NCBI GenBank assembly: GCA_016931385.1
Contig: JAFGEV010000204.1
Location: forward strand, 1-50,608
DNA length: 50,608 nucleotides
Source: Prolixibacteraceae bacterium
GTDB lineage: Bacteria; Bacteroidota; Bacteroidia; Bacteroidales; Prolixibacteraceae
Reading direction: 5' to 3'
The notes beneath the pieces are model-generated. The model worked only from the letters and a program-made list of their open reading frames with translations. It did no database searches and had not been told where the DNA came from. Made by a program: the position numbers and the translations under genes. How positions within the stretch are numbered: position 1 is the stretch's first letter; each line of letters begins with the position of its first letter. Positions 30,968-40,379 of this stretch are shown here, piece by piece.

Positions 30968-32869
30968 ATGAGAAAACCAAATTTAGAAAAGCTATTGCCT
31001 TGTATTTTAGTTGGTTTAACACTACTTCTGGCAACCTTCTCACTAAATGCCCAGGAACCAGTATCCGGGTATATTATCAGAATTAAAGAAAATAAAGTAT
31101 ACATTGACCTGACCTTCCCAAAAGTAGATATTGACACAAAAATTAATGTAATTAAAGAAGGTGAAGCCTTTATTCATCCAGTTACAAAAAAAGAAATTAA
31201 AGAAGAGGACGAGATTATTGCTCGGCTTGAAGTAAGCGATGTAAAAAGTGACTATTCAATTGCACGTGTGGTCCCGTCAAATGCCCTGAACCTGCTGAAG
31301 GAAGGTATGAAAATCACGGTCATACAAACTAAAGAAGAGGAAAAAACCTCAGATAACCTGTTTAAAAAATCGATGGCAATTGAGCCTTTAACGGTTTCGA
31401 ACATTCAGGGATTTTTAGGCCTTTATGTTGGCGATGTCCTCACCGAGAAGATGCTGGCAGAAGATCAGTTCCGTATCATCGACCGTCAGTCGCTGGGCCT
31501 TCAGATTGAAAAATATCTATTAAACCTGCAGACAGAAAACCAGGTGCTGAACACAATAAGTAACGGCAATATCGACTATATTATTTCTGGAACAATGTAT
31601 GAACCAGATGTGTCGGAAATTTCCTCAGGAATTCCGCTGCGAAATATGGTCAAGGTAGCCGGCTTCGCAGCCGAATTACTTACCGGAGAAGACCTTCATG
31701 TGGATGCCATATCGGAATTTGTTCCCAAACAGGTTGAAATGAAGAATCTGCGTTCGGTTGTGAAGGTAACGCTTAAAGTGATTGATGCTAAAACGGGAGA
31801 GATTGTCTTCCTGTGTACTGAGATGCAAGAAGCCATGGGACTGGGAGAAATTAATCTGGAAGGAGGAGTTCTAGGAGGTTTAAAATTGCAGGGAGGCGCT
31901 ACTACTTTTGCCAATACAATTACAGGTCAGGCAACTGAAAAAGCACTGACCAACCTTACCGGATATATTAATAAATTCTTTAATGGAGAAATTGGCACCA
32001 AAACTTATACCGGGAACATTATTTCATTAAGTGCGTTTTCAAAAGATAATAAACTTAAAATTATTTCCATTGAAGAAAATGATTCCGGTTTTACAGCTAC
32101 CTTAAATAAAGGCTCTCACAAAAAGAAACTTTTTAGCAATTTAAAAAAGGGAAATGCCTTTAACGTATATTGTCCAAAATACGATACCTCACTTATTTCA
32201 GGAGAAGTAAACAAATCAGGTAAAGATTTAATTGGGTTTGTAACATTGAAAGGAATCGAGCATGATCTTAGCCTTGGTAAACTTACCCTGAATCGAACAC
32301 TTCCTTTTGATCTGATAGTATCTGATAATAAACTTTTACCCAAACCAAACCATAAAAAAATTACCTTTTCGATCGGATACAATTTCCCGATATATTCAGA
32401 AACAGTTAGAAATGTAGATTTATTTGGATTTGGATTTGGTGAAGCATTAGAGATGATTTTTGAATTTGATGGTCCTGTTCGAATAAACCTGAAAGGTCTC
32501 TATCCTTTGACAAACTTTTATTCTCTTGGTCTTGGAACAGAAATTTTCTTTGATCAATCTTTGCATCTTGAAGAAAGCAGAGAAAGGATTAATCCCATAT
32601 TGTCCTGGTATATAAGCAATGAATTTTATTTGTCCCAAGGCAGATCTTGTCCATTTATTGAAGCAGGATTAGGATCGACCATTTACCGGGAGTCGACTAT
32701 TCTTGAAAGTACATTTTCGTATTACCTGGGTATTGGATATAAATACTATATCACAAGTAACTTTGGTATATTCTCGTCTTTAAAACTGGAACATCTTGGT
32801 CAAACGAATAATTATCTATTCCATCCCAATATTGATTTATTGTATTTAACATTTGGATTTTTCTTTTAA
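30968..32869 (+). CDS. CsgG-like domain protein with C-terminal beta-barrel-like region
   Basis: Signal peptide; central VSNIQGFLGLYVGDVLTEKMLAEDQFRIIDRQSLGLQIEKYL...NIDYIISGTMYEP...VKVTLKVIDAKTGEIV typical of CsgG-type domains; ends in alternating hydrophobic strands and LTFGFFF. Confidence 0.65.
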   Translation: MRKPNLEKLLPCILVGLTLLLATFSLNAQEPVSGYIIRIKENKVYIDLTFPKVDIDTKINVIKEGEAFIHPVTKKEIKEEDEIIARLEVSDVKSDYSIARVVPSNALNLLKEGMKITVIQTKEEEKTSDNLFKKSMAIEPLTVSNIQGFLGLYVGDVLTEKMLAEDQFRIIDRQSLGLQIEKYLLNLQTENQVLNTISNGNIDYIISGTMYEPDVSEISSGIPLRNMVKVAGFAAELLTGEDLHVDAISEFVPKQVEMKNLRSVVKVTLKVIDAKTGEIVFLCTEMQEAMGLGEINLEGGVLGGLKLQGGATTFANTITGQATEKALTNLTGYINKFFNGEIGTKTYTGNIISLSAFSKDNKLKIISIEENDSGFTATLNKGSHKKKLFSNLKKGNAFNVYCPKYDTSLISGEVNKSGKDLIGFVTLKGIEHDLSLGKLTLNRTLPFDLIVSDNKLLPKPNHKKITFSIGYNFPIYSETVRNVDLFGFGFGEALEMIFEFDGPVRINLKGLYPLTNFYSLGLGTEIFFDQSLHLEESRERINPILSWYISNEFYLSQGRSCPFIEAGLGSTIYRESTILESTFSYYLGIGYKYYITSNFGIFSSLKLEHLGQTNNYLFHPNIDLLYLTFGFFF

Positions 32870-33052
32870 CAGAAAGCATATCTTATGAAAAAAAATGTTT
32901 TCTATCAGGGCAATTTTTGATATTTCCTAATTCAGGAAGCAAACAGTCTATACATTAAATATTTGATAAAATATATTTTAACTTCTATCAATTATTCTAT
33001 AGCTTTATATCGATATTATTGTTTCGAAACAAATTCACAATTTGAATTTCTC

Positions 33053-34138
33053 ATGAATAGTAAAATTCCTCCGCTACGCAGTCAATTTAGGCGTTGGTAT
33101 GTTGTGGCTTTTATATTCTTCCCTACAGCCTGGCTAATCCAGTCGTGTTCAACAAGCTGCCATATTTGTGAAAAAGACAACACCAAAATCTACCAGGTTG
33201 AACTCAATGAAAAAGGTGCTGATCAGTATGGTTCCAACGAAATCATAACCTATTTCCAGCCCGATTCGCTTCAACGCGGGAGGAACAACAATTCCTTTTA
33301 CATAATTGACTGCGGCGAAGAAGAACCTTACAAGCTCCCAAAAGAAGAGTTGCAACAATTCACCGATTCAAGACGAAAAGAAATTAATGCCAGCTATGTA
33401 AAAAGAACTACCCGCACTTCCGATGCCGACCTTCCCCCTTTGTTGGTAAAACCCAATTCTGATGCTGTATGCAACCGGTACCGGCCTATAGTTAAAATTG
33501 AAGCCAGAGTTATGGGAGGTGTGAGGCTCGATGTGCCTGAATATTATTCGAAACCAGGTGCAGGCCAGATTGGCAGAGAATGGTTCGCGCTTTATGAACA
33601 AGGTGGGTTCGGGATTTTTGGCATCGAGGCTGCTGCCTTGCCCCGGATTTTCACCGTTGCTAAAAAACACAGTTTCAATATCGGCCCAATGATAGGCGCG
33701 TGGCCTGTTGACGGAGGTTTGTTTGTGCCGCTTTCTGTTCATCCGCGTTTTACTTTTCACGATATCACAAATCCCTTTAAGGGCGACTGGCTTAGCTGTA
33801 ATGCCATCTACCTGTTCGGCGATTATGGCCTTTCATTCCGAACCTTTAACATTGGGGAAAACAGCAACAATACATCCCTCAATTTCAACAATGACGGCCT
33901 GCCTGTCAATCATTTCTGGGATTTTGGCGTTGGCATCGACTTTTCGCAGTCGCCTAAAAGGAAGCATGACTTATCGTTTGATATTGGTTTCCGGCAAACA
34001 ACCCACGAGTTACCTGTTGCTCCGCTGGTATCGGATTGTATCGATGGAAGTGGAAACAGTGTAACAACAATCAATGAAAACTGCAGGACAACACGAACTG
34101 CACCCCAAGTATTTTTTAGAGTAGGAATTACCTGGTAA
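33053..34138 (+). CDS. Putative outer-membrane lipoprotein with C-terminal barrel-like domain
   Basis: Lipobox-like TAWLIQSCSTS; ends VFFRVGITW; ORF track start 32963, ATG 33053 fits the signal peptide better. Confidence 0.65.
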   Translation: MNSKIPPLRSQFRRWYVVAFIFFPTAWLIQSCSTSCHICEKDNTKIYQVELNEKGADQYGSNEIITYFQPDSLQRGRNNNSFYIIDCGEEEPYKLPKEELQQFTDSRRKEINASYVKRTTRTSDADLPPLLVKPNSDAVCNRYRPIVKIEARVMGGVRLDVPEYYSKPGAGQIGREWFALYEQGGFGIFGIEAAALPRIFTVAKKHSFNIGPMIGAWPVDGGLFVPLSVHPRFTFHDITNPFKGDWLSCNAIYLFGDYGLSFRTFNIGENSNNTSLNFNNDGLPVNHFWDFGVGIDFSQSPKRKHDLSFDIGFRQTTHELPVAPLVSDCIDGSGNSVTTINENCRTTRTAPQVFFRVGITW

Positions 34139-34148
34139 AAGATAAGAC

Positions 34149-36566
34149 ATGAAAAAAATAAGATACAACATAAAATATTTTGCAGGAATCCTAAGTATTG
34201 GCATTGCAGTTATACTTTTCTGGACATGTACAGATGACCTGTTCAAGGAAAAGTTGCAACAGATTTGCGAAGGAGAAAGCCAGCCGGTATTAATTCAGTT
34301 TAAAGCCAAAGCTGAAAGCGTTTGCGGAACAGGCGATTCACTGGGCATTCCCCGGAATGCTGTTGTAGAATTTTCATTCGCGACACAACTTCGTACCGAT
34401 ACAGCTTTTATTTACCTCGATGAAAATGGCGAGGGACAATATGAAATTGAAGAAGGCTGCACAGGCGTTGACCTGCTTTGGATTGATGCAGGTTATGGTG
34501 AAAATTATCTGTCATGGCAAAGGGATTCATTTGGCATTCTATGCTGCCAGGAAAACCTGATCGATTCGATCTACTTCCTTTGCAGCTCCTCTGAACCAAC
34601 AGCAGTAAACTGCGATGCGTTGAATGATACCATTGTAATAGATTTTAATACAAATGGAAAAATCACTGTCCTTACTACCGGTATTCCTGTATTTGAACAG
34701 GCAATAGTATCGGGAGATACCGTAAGTGTCGATTTCACAGAATTGCTGGCTTTCACAAGCAACTATCCGCAGATTAATGTAGATTACAGGCCCGGCATTG
34801 ACCTGAACCAACCGGTTTTTGAAGTATATGAAAGAAACCCGATGATACTGAGGTTTTCGTTGGACAACTCCCAGCTTCTTGAAATTGTAAACGAAGAAAT
34901 TTTACTGAAAACAACATGTGTAAACGATCCTGACAAACAGGGAAATATTTTAATTATTATCAATGCTGTGGTTGAAGAAGTGTCGTGCAATTGCCCGTTT
35001 GAAGATAATCCAATAACCTACAACTTACCTGCTACAGGCACTGAGGAAAAAGTTCCGGTTGGCAGCAGCATTGAATACATTGATTTAACAATTGCCTGGA
35101 ATACAATGGGTCTTGATACCAGCTGTACCCTCGTGATAGAGTCGATTGTTCAGGAAACCGGCAATTCCAATGACCATCCTGAATATTGGTCAAATCCGGT
35201 AATTACACCGGCTGCAGGCAATACATTCAAAAACCAGGACATAAATGTGCGTGCAAGTTTCACACCGTTAACGCCCGGAGCCAGCAAAGCCAGCTACACA
35301 ATATCCCTTCATGTTGAAAGTGCAACCGGCACCGTTGAAGGCCCCTGTTCTTTCACGCTTGAGTGCGAAGCTGTGGGATGTGAAAATTTCTGCCCTTCAA
35401 TAACAATATTGAACTCAGGGTCAAAACTCGAAGATGGAACAAACCTGGCATTAGGAAGCAAAATCGATTTTGGCTCAGGCTCAACCATAATCAGGGAAAT
35501 GAAACATACCATAACAACCGATTGCCTCGAGGAACTTGGAAATTATGAATCAGCCAGCTTCAAAATCGGGTATGAAAACGAGTTTGCCTGCAACGACTTA
35601 AACTTTGATTATGTGGTTACCGGTGATTACCCCAACGATATAGATGTCACAATTATATCACCGAACACTTTTTTGAACGGCATCGATCCTTTAGTTATAT
35701 TTATTACCTATGAGCCAAACACCAACAGAGAGGAAGGGACATATAATTATACCCTTGAGTTAACAGCCGGTGACAGCGATGGATTTTACTGTTCACAAAT
35801 AATTCAGATAACCGGTATAGTAGAGTCGATAACCTCAAAAATCAGTACCGGCTATACCATGTCGACATTCAGCCAAATTGCAGAAGACAACAAGGCCTCA
35901 GGTGCGGCCCATGTTGCATACAAAATTGATGAATTTGATGATATTAATAAAACGTATGGCAAGCTAACTTCAGGAATCATTAATTATGTCGAAACCGGCA
36001 CATACGACTTTCCAGGTTCGGAAGCCGATTATACTTTCTACTTCGATGTTGATAACCCGAAAGACTGGGAAACGAACTTCAACCAGGAGCCTGAATTATA
36101 CCTTGTAAACAATGACCTTAACAAATTTGAATACATTACACGCTACCCGGTTGCCTATTTAAGCGGTGCCGATGATCTGGACAGCCTTTGTTCTGAAAAA
36201 GGCAATTATGAACTCATACGCCATATTTTCATGAACGATTTTTCAACTTTTGCACCTGCTGGAATAACCCCAACTACGATACATAATTTCACATACACTG
36301 AAACACCTCTGATGTGGAGCAATAGTATACCCAAATCAGGGATCAATCATCCCGATGGTATCGAATTAAGGGAAGGCGGGGTATATGTTTTGTGGGATAA
36401 CCTTGAAATTCCTTCTTTCCTCGACAACAACAAAGTATATTGTCATTTGGCTTTACTCTTCATTTATGACATAAAAACCGGGGAGGAAAATAAAACACCA
36501 CTGACCAATGAAAACGGCAGGGCAACAGTAACATTCTACGTACAGTACCCACTTGAAGTACCCTAA
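34149..36566 (+). CDS. Large hypothetical lipoprotein with repeated Ig-like/BACON-like beta domains
   Basis: Lipobox-like VILFWTCTDD; repeated Cys-containing beta-rich segments; 10 bp after previous gene. Confidence 0.65.
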   Translation: MKKIRYNIKYFAGILSIGIAVILFWTCTDDLFKEKLQQICEGESQPVLIQFKAKAESVCGTGDSLGIPRNAVVEFSFATQLRTDTAFIYLDENGEGQYEIEEGCTGVDLLWIDAGYGENYLSWQRDSFGILCCQENLIDSIYFLCSSSEPTAVNCDALNDTIVIDFNTNGKITVLTTGIPVFEQAIVSGDTVSVDFTELLAFTSNYPQINVDYRPGIDLNQPVFEVYERNPMILRFSLDNSQLLEIVNEEILLKTTCVNDPDKQGNILIIINAVVEEVSCNCPFEDNPITYNLPATGTEEKVPVGSSIEYIDLTIAWNTMGLDTSCTLVIESIVQETGNSNDHPEYWSNPVITPAAGNTFKNQDINVRASFTPLTPGASKASYTISLHVESATGTVEGPCSFTLECEAVGCENFCPSITILNSGSKLEDGTNLALGSKIDFGSGSTIIREMKHTITTDCLEELGNYESASFKIGYENEFACNDLNFDYVVTGDYPNDIDVTIISPNTFLNGIDPLVIFITYEPNTNREEGTYNYTLELTAGDSDGFYCSQIIQITGIVESITSKISTGYTMSTFSQIAEDNKASGAAHVAYKIDEFDDINKTYGKLTSGIINYVETGTYDFPGSEADYTFYFDVDNPKDWETNFNQEPELYLVNNDLNKFEYITRYPVAYLSGADDLDSLCSEKGNYELIRHIFMNDFSTFAPAGITPTTIHNFTYTETPLMWSNSIPKSGINHPDGIELREGGVYVLWDNLEIPSFLDNNKVYCHLALLFIYDIKTGEENKTPLTNENGRATVTFYVQYPLEVP

Positions 36567-36574
36567 TTAATTAT

Positions 36575-39226
36575 ATGAAAATGAGAAAGTATCTATCATA
36601 TATCGTTTCATTAATATTGCTTGTTGCAATGTTAACTGGATGCAAATCAAAGAAAATTGCCCAGGGAACATCTCAAACCAAAGAGAATATAAAAACATCA
36701 TCATCACTTTTAAACCTGGGTTATCCAATAAATACGCCATCAGAAGAAGAGTTAAAAAGCAGCCTTTACGCTGAATCGTACTATTACCTTTTAGAAGATT
36801 CATCGCTTCAGTTTAAGGATAATGCACCTTTTATTGAATTCATCGATAAAGGGAAAAAAGAACGCATGTGGTTTGCATCAAGCCGCATCGATTCGTTTTA
36901 TGGCAAAAAGCCCACCAACCATTACCAGCAGATATATTATTCCGAAAGGGAAATTGGCGAAGGCAAATGGCCTGGTGAAGGATGGGGACAGGTAAAACGT
37001 TTCACGGTTGAAGCTGAACACCCGGTAATGAAACCTTTTATCGATTTATTTAACAGTGCAGTTAAAGGAGCGCCAACAATTGCAGATAATGTCATGGTCT
37101 TTGCCTGCGATCAGATTGATGAAGAAAAACTGGAATTATCGGAACTTAAAGACCTGTGGTTTGTTGAACGGCTTGAAGACGGAAAATTTTCAACCCCGAA
37201 AACTATCAATAAGCTGAACAATAGCCTAACCTGGGAATCACAACCTGCCTTATCTGCAAATGGAAAACACCTGCTTTTCGTTTCAAACCGGAATTTAAAT
37301 ATTGACAGTGAAGCCCCCGACCAGGCTGACCTGAATATATTTTACAGTTTCTTCGATGGTGAAAAATGGAGAGAACCAGTTGCCCTTGATAAACTGAACT
37401 CTTCGGCAATGGAAATCACCCCCCGGATATCTTCAACTGGAAACAAGGTGTATTTTTCTTCGAACAGGGACGGGAAATATTCAATTTACGAAGTACCTGT
37501 AAAATTGAACGACAAAGAAGGAGGCATGGAGATTACAGGTTATGTAAAACCATTTAATGCGCCACTGCTTGACTTAAAAAACGGGGCATCAGCAATTACA
37601 ACCCTGGCCGATGGTTCTAACCAGCAATACCCGTTATACTATTACAACACGTTCAATAAAAAAACGCCCCAGGCCTTCTTCTGGGCATCCGATTATAAAG
37701 AAGGCCTTGAAGGTACGATTGACATTTACGGGTGCAACATGCCATTTAACATCAACTATCACGTTGTGCTTGAAGATGTATGCAACATTGGCAGCCAGGA
37801 AATCATTGAACCTGTCATCGAAATTGAAGGGGACATGAATGAAATTGTTGACAGCTCATTTGCTACTTTTCATTTATATTCAGGCTTAAAATACAAGGTT
37901 ATTGGGGGATCGTTTGCCAGCACCTATTTCTGCGACATCGATTCAAGTTTTGTTATGACCGGGTATAGCAAAATCAAGAACCCGCAGAACCCTTGCCATC
38001 AATATGTCCATTCAAAAGCCATTGAAGGCGCTTCCGAAAGGTCTTTCCTTACATCAAAAAACGGAATGATACCAACATTTGAAGTCTATTCCGACACTTC
38101 AATATACGACACCATTCAAATTACAAAGGCTTGGGAGCGAAAGGAAAAGTGCCCGGTGGCTGAGGAGGTTCCAAGAAAACATGAACGGATAGCCTATTTC
38201 CAAACCGGGTACTGGGAAGTGAATACAACAGCCAATCTAAAACGTGATCTGGCCCTTTTACACGAAGGATTTGAGACGAAGCTCACAAACGATATCTACA
38301 CACCTGTTGAAGGTTTTGTCAGAAACAGAAGCGACTATAAATATTATTCATGGGGTGTCAATTTTCCGATACTTCCTAACGACGGTTACAGATACTCCAT
38401 AGCTAATGCACGCTGGATCGAACTTCATCCCAACAACCAGTACTGGGGCGACCACCCGGGTTATTCAAGCAGAATAAAAGAACGAATGGACGGGAGGCGT
38501 AACAGGATTGCACAATATCTTGATTACGCCGCCAAAGTTGATGAAAACCTGAGTTTCCTTACCGAGCGTATCGACAAGGAATATTTGAAAATGCTGGCAA
38601 AAAACAAAGAATTCCGCCCACAGCTTTTGATCGAGATTTTCGCTGTTTCTGATGAACGCGAAGTAACCAGGGGCTGGTACATTGGCGATACCGTGCAATA
38701 CAGGGCCTCAAAATACATTGAAAGAACTGACGGGTTCACCACTGAACCAGTGAAGATTGTCCCGCCGGTTGTTGACGAAAAGAATAAAGAAATAAAACAA
38801 ATCAAAGAGTGCTCAATAAACTTAAAAAGCGATGGTGATAATGGTACTATGCTGGGAATAAGCGCCACACGTACCGATGCCAATACAAACCTGTCAAAGC
38901 TCCGAGCATGGTTTGGTTATAAAGAAGTTTTAAACCACTTGAAAACAATTCCTGAATTCAATGAATTATTGGAGAATGGCAGGGTTGCCCTTCCCGAAAA
39001 TGAAATCGCCTATGATTTTGGGGAGTCAGATATTGTAATTATTACCCAGGGCCGCCGGCAGGAGGATATTGCAAATCCGAAAAGTCCATATCCCGATGCA
39101 AACAATCCCAGCGGCAACGGCTATTTCGATTACGATGACATACGCAGGATTGAAGTCAAGATCAGGTTAAGATATCCCGACGACCGAAGGATTATCCGAA
39201 AATTCTGTTGCGACCCAACGAATTAA
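36575..39226 (+). CDS. Lipoprotein with PD40/WD40-like propeller repeats and divergent OmpA-like C-terminus
   Basis: Lipobox-like AMLTGCKSKK; QPALSANGKHLLFVSNRN and PRISSTGNKVYFSSNRDGKYSIYEV; C-terminal ISATRTDANTNLSKLRAWFGYKEVLNHL...ITQGRRQ...IRRIEVKIRLRYP resembles OmpA-like order. Confidence 0.7.
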   Translation: MKMRKYLSYIVSLILLVAMLTGCKSKKIAQGTSQTKENIKTSSSLLNLGYPINTPSEEELKSSLYAESYYYLLEDSSLQFKDNAPFIEFIDKGKKERMWFASSRIDSFYGKKPTNHYQQIYYSEREIGEGKWPGEGWGQVKRFTVEAEHPVMKPFIDLFNSAVKGAPTIADNVMVFACDQIDEEKLELSELKDLWFVERLEDGKFSTPKTINKLNNSLTWESQPALSANGKHLLFVSNRNLNIDSEAPDQADLNIFYSFFDGEKWREPVALDKLNSSAMEITPRISSTGNKVYFSSNRDGKYSIYEVPVKLNDKEGGMEITGYVKPFNAPLLDLKNGASAITTLADGSNQQYPLYYYNTFNKKTPQAFFWASDYKEGLEGTIDIYGCNMPFNINYHVVLEDVCNIGSQEIIEPVIEIEGDMNEIVDSSFATFHLYSGLKYKVIGGSFASTYFCDIDSSFVMTGYSKIKNPQNPCHQYVHSKAIEGASERSFLTSKNGMIPTFEVYSDTSIYDTIQITKAWERKEKCPVAEEVPRKHERIAYFQTGYWEVNTTANLKRDLALLHEGFETKLTNDIYTPVEGFVRNRSDYKYYSWGVNFPILPNDGYRYSIANARWIELHPNNQYWGDHPGYSSRIKERMDGRRNRIAQYLDYAAKVDENLSFLTERIDKEYLKMLAKNKEFRPQLLIEIFAVSDEREVTRGWYIGDTVQYRASKYIERTDGFTTEPVKIVPPVVDEKNKEIKQIKECSINLKSDGDNGTMLGISATRTDANTNLSKLRAWFGYKEVLNHLKTIPEFNELLENGRVALPENEIAYDFGESDIVIITQGRRQEDIANPKSPYPDANNPSGNGYFDYDDIRRIEVKIRLRYPDDRRIIRKFCCDPTN

Positions 39227-39294
39227 CAATAGTTTGCGTTTTTGCAGTTTCCCTGAAATAATTAAAAAATAATTTCTCTGTAAAGCACACTAAA

Positions 39295-39316
39295 AAGCCG
39301 GGCTGAAACCCGGCTT
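39295..39316. terminator. Bidirectional terminator between convergent genes
   Basis: AAGCCGGG-CTGAAA-CCCGGCTT. Confidence 0.7.
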
Positions 39317-39350
39317 AGTCATCATAATCAATAGATTACTGATCGATATT

Positions 39351-40106
39351 TTATTCACTGATTTTTTTAAACCACATATACCATGCAAGGTTATATACAT
39401 CATCGGGGACCAAAGAAGGATTTTCTACATATTCCCGCGGAAGAGATGGGATCAACACATCATCACCCGGCCGCCAGTCAGAGGGTGTCATAACATTATC
39501 GCCGGCAACAGTTTGCAAGGCTGATACTGTACGCAAAATTTCATCCATGCTCCGTCCAATATCCATGGGATAAAATGAAACCATCTGTACAATATTTTCA
39601 GGATCAATTATGAAAACCCCACGAACCGATTTGGTTGAATTGGATGAAGGATGCAACATGCCATATTTCCTCGAAATTGCAAGGTTTTCATCAGCAACAA
39701 GCGGAAAGCTTATTTTTGCCGGTTTACGATCTTTATACGACATTCCTTCTATTGATTTCTTCCAGGGTTCGTGTGAATCAACAGGATCGACAGAAACAAC
39801 AACAAGTTCAACTCCCAGTTTTTTGAATTCATTCTGCAAATTGGCAAGCTCTAAAATTTCAGAAGTGCAAACAGGTGTGAAATCCTGTGGATGACTCAGA
39901 ATAATTTTCCAGCTATTCCCAAAGTCATTCGGAAAATTTAAAACACCTTGAGTTGATTCAGCAGAAAAAGAAGGGCATTTTTCACCAATCAATGGAATGG
40001 TTGATGAAGAGAGATTTTTGGAAGAAGTACTTTTTGAAAAAACCTGATTTGACCATAATTGAGTCATAATCAATAGAGACAAGAAAATAACTAACGATTG
40101 TTTCAT
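39351..40106 (-). CDS. Exported 1-Cys (Prx6-type) peroxiredoxin
   Basis: HPQDFTPVCTSEILELANLQNEF, GVFIIDPENIVQ; N-terminal signal sequence MKQSLVIFLSLLIMTQLWSNQVFS. Confidence 0.92.
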   Translation of the reverse strand: MKQSLVIFLSLLIMTQLWSNQVFSKSTSSKNLSSSTIPLIGEKCPSFSAESTQGVLNFPNDFGNSWKIILSHPQDFTPVCTSEILELANLQNEFKKLGVELVVVSVDPVDSHEPWKKSIEGMSYKDRKPAKISFPLVADENLAISRKYGMLHPSSNSTKSVRGVFIIDPENIVQMVSFYPMDIGRSMDEILRTVSALQTVAGDNVMTPSDWRPGDDVLIPSLPREYVENPSLVPDDVYNLAWYMWFKKISE

Positions 40107-40379
40107 TTTGATTGCTTTTAATTAATACTAATTTAGACTAAATAAACAAAAGAGACTGGTAAAGGTTTTGGATATTTACAATTATTTTAACTTGATTTTC
40201 AATTTCTTTCACTGAAGGAAATATTTTAAATTATGAAATATTGTATCGAAATGATAGCCACTTCTCTAATCTTTATACAATTGCCTGAAAAATTAAATTC
40301 AATTAAGCTTATTTAGAAAAAGTCTCAATAAGTTTTAAGCAAACGATTTCTTTCGTACATTTGCCGCGTTTCAAGGTTA

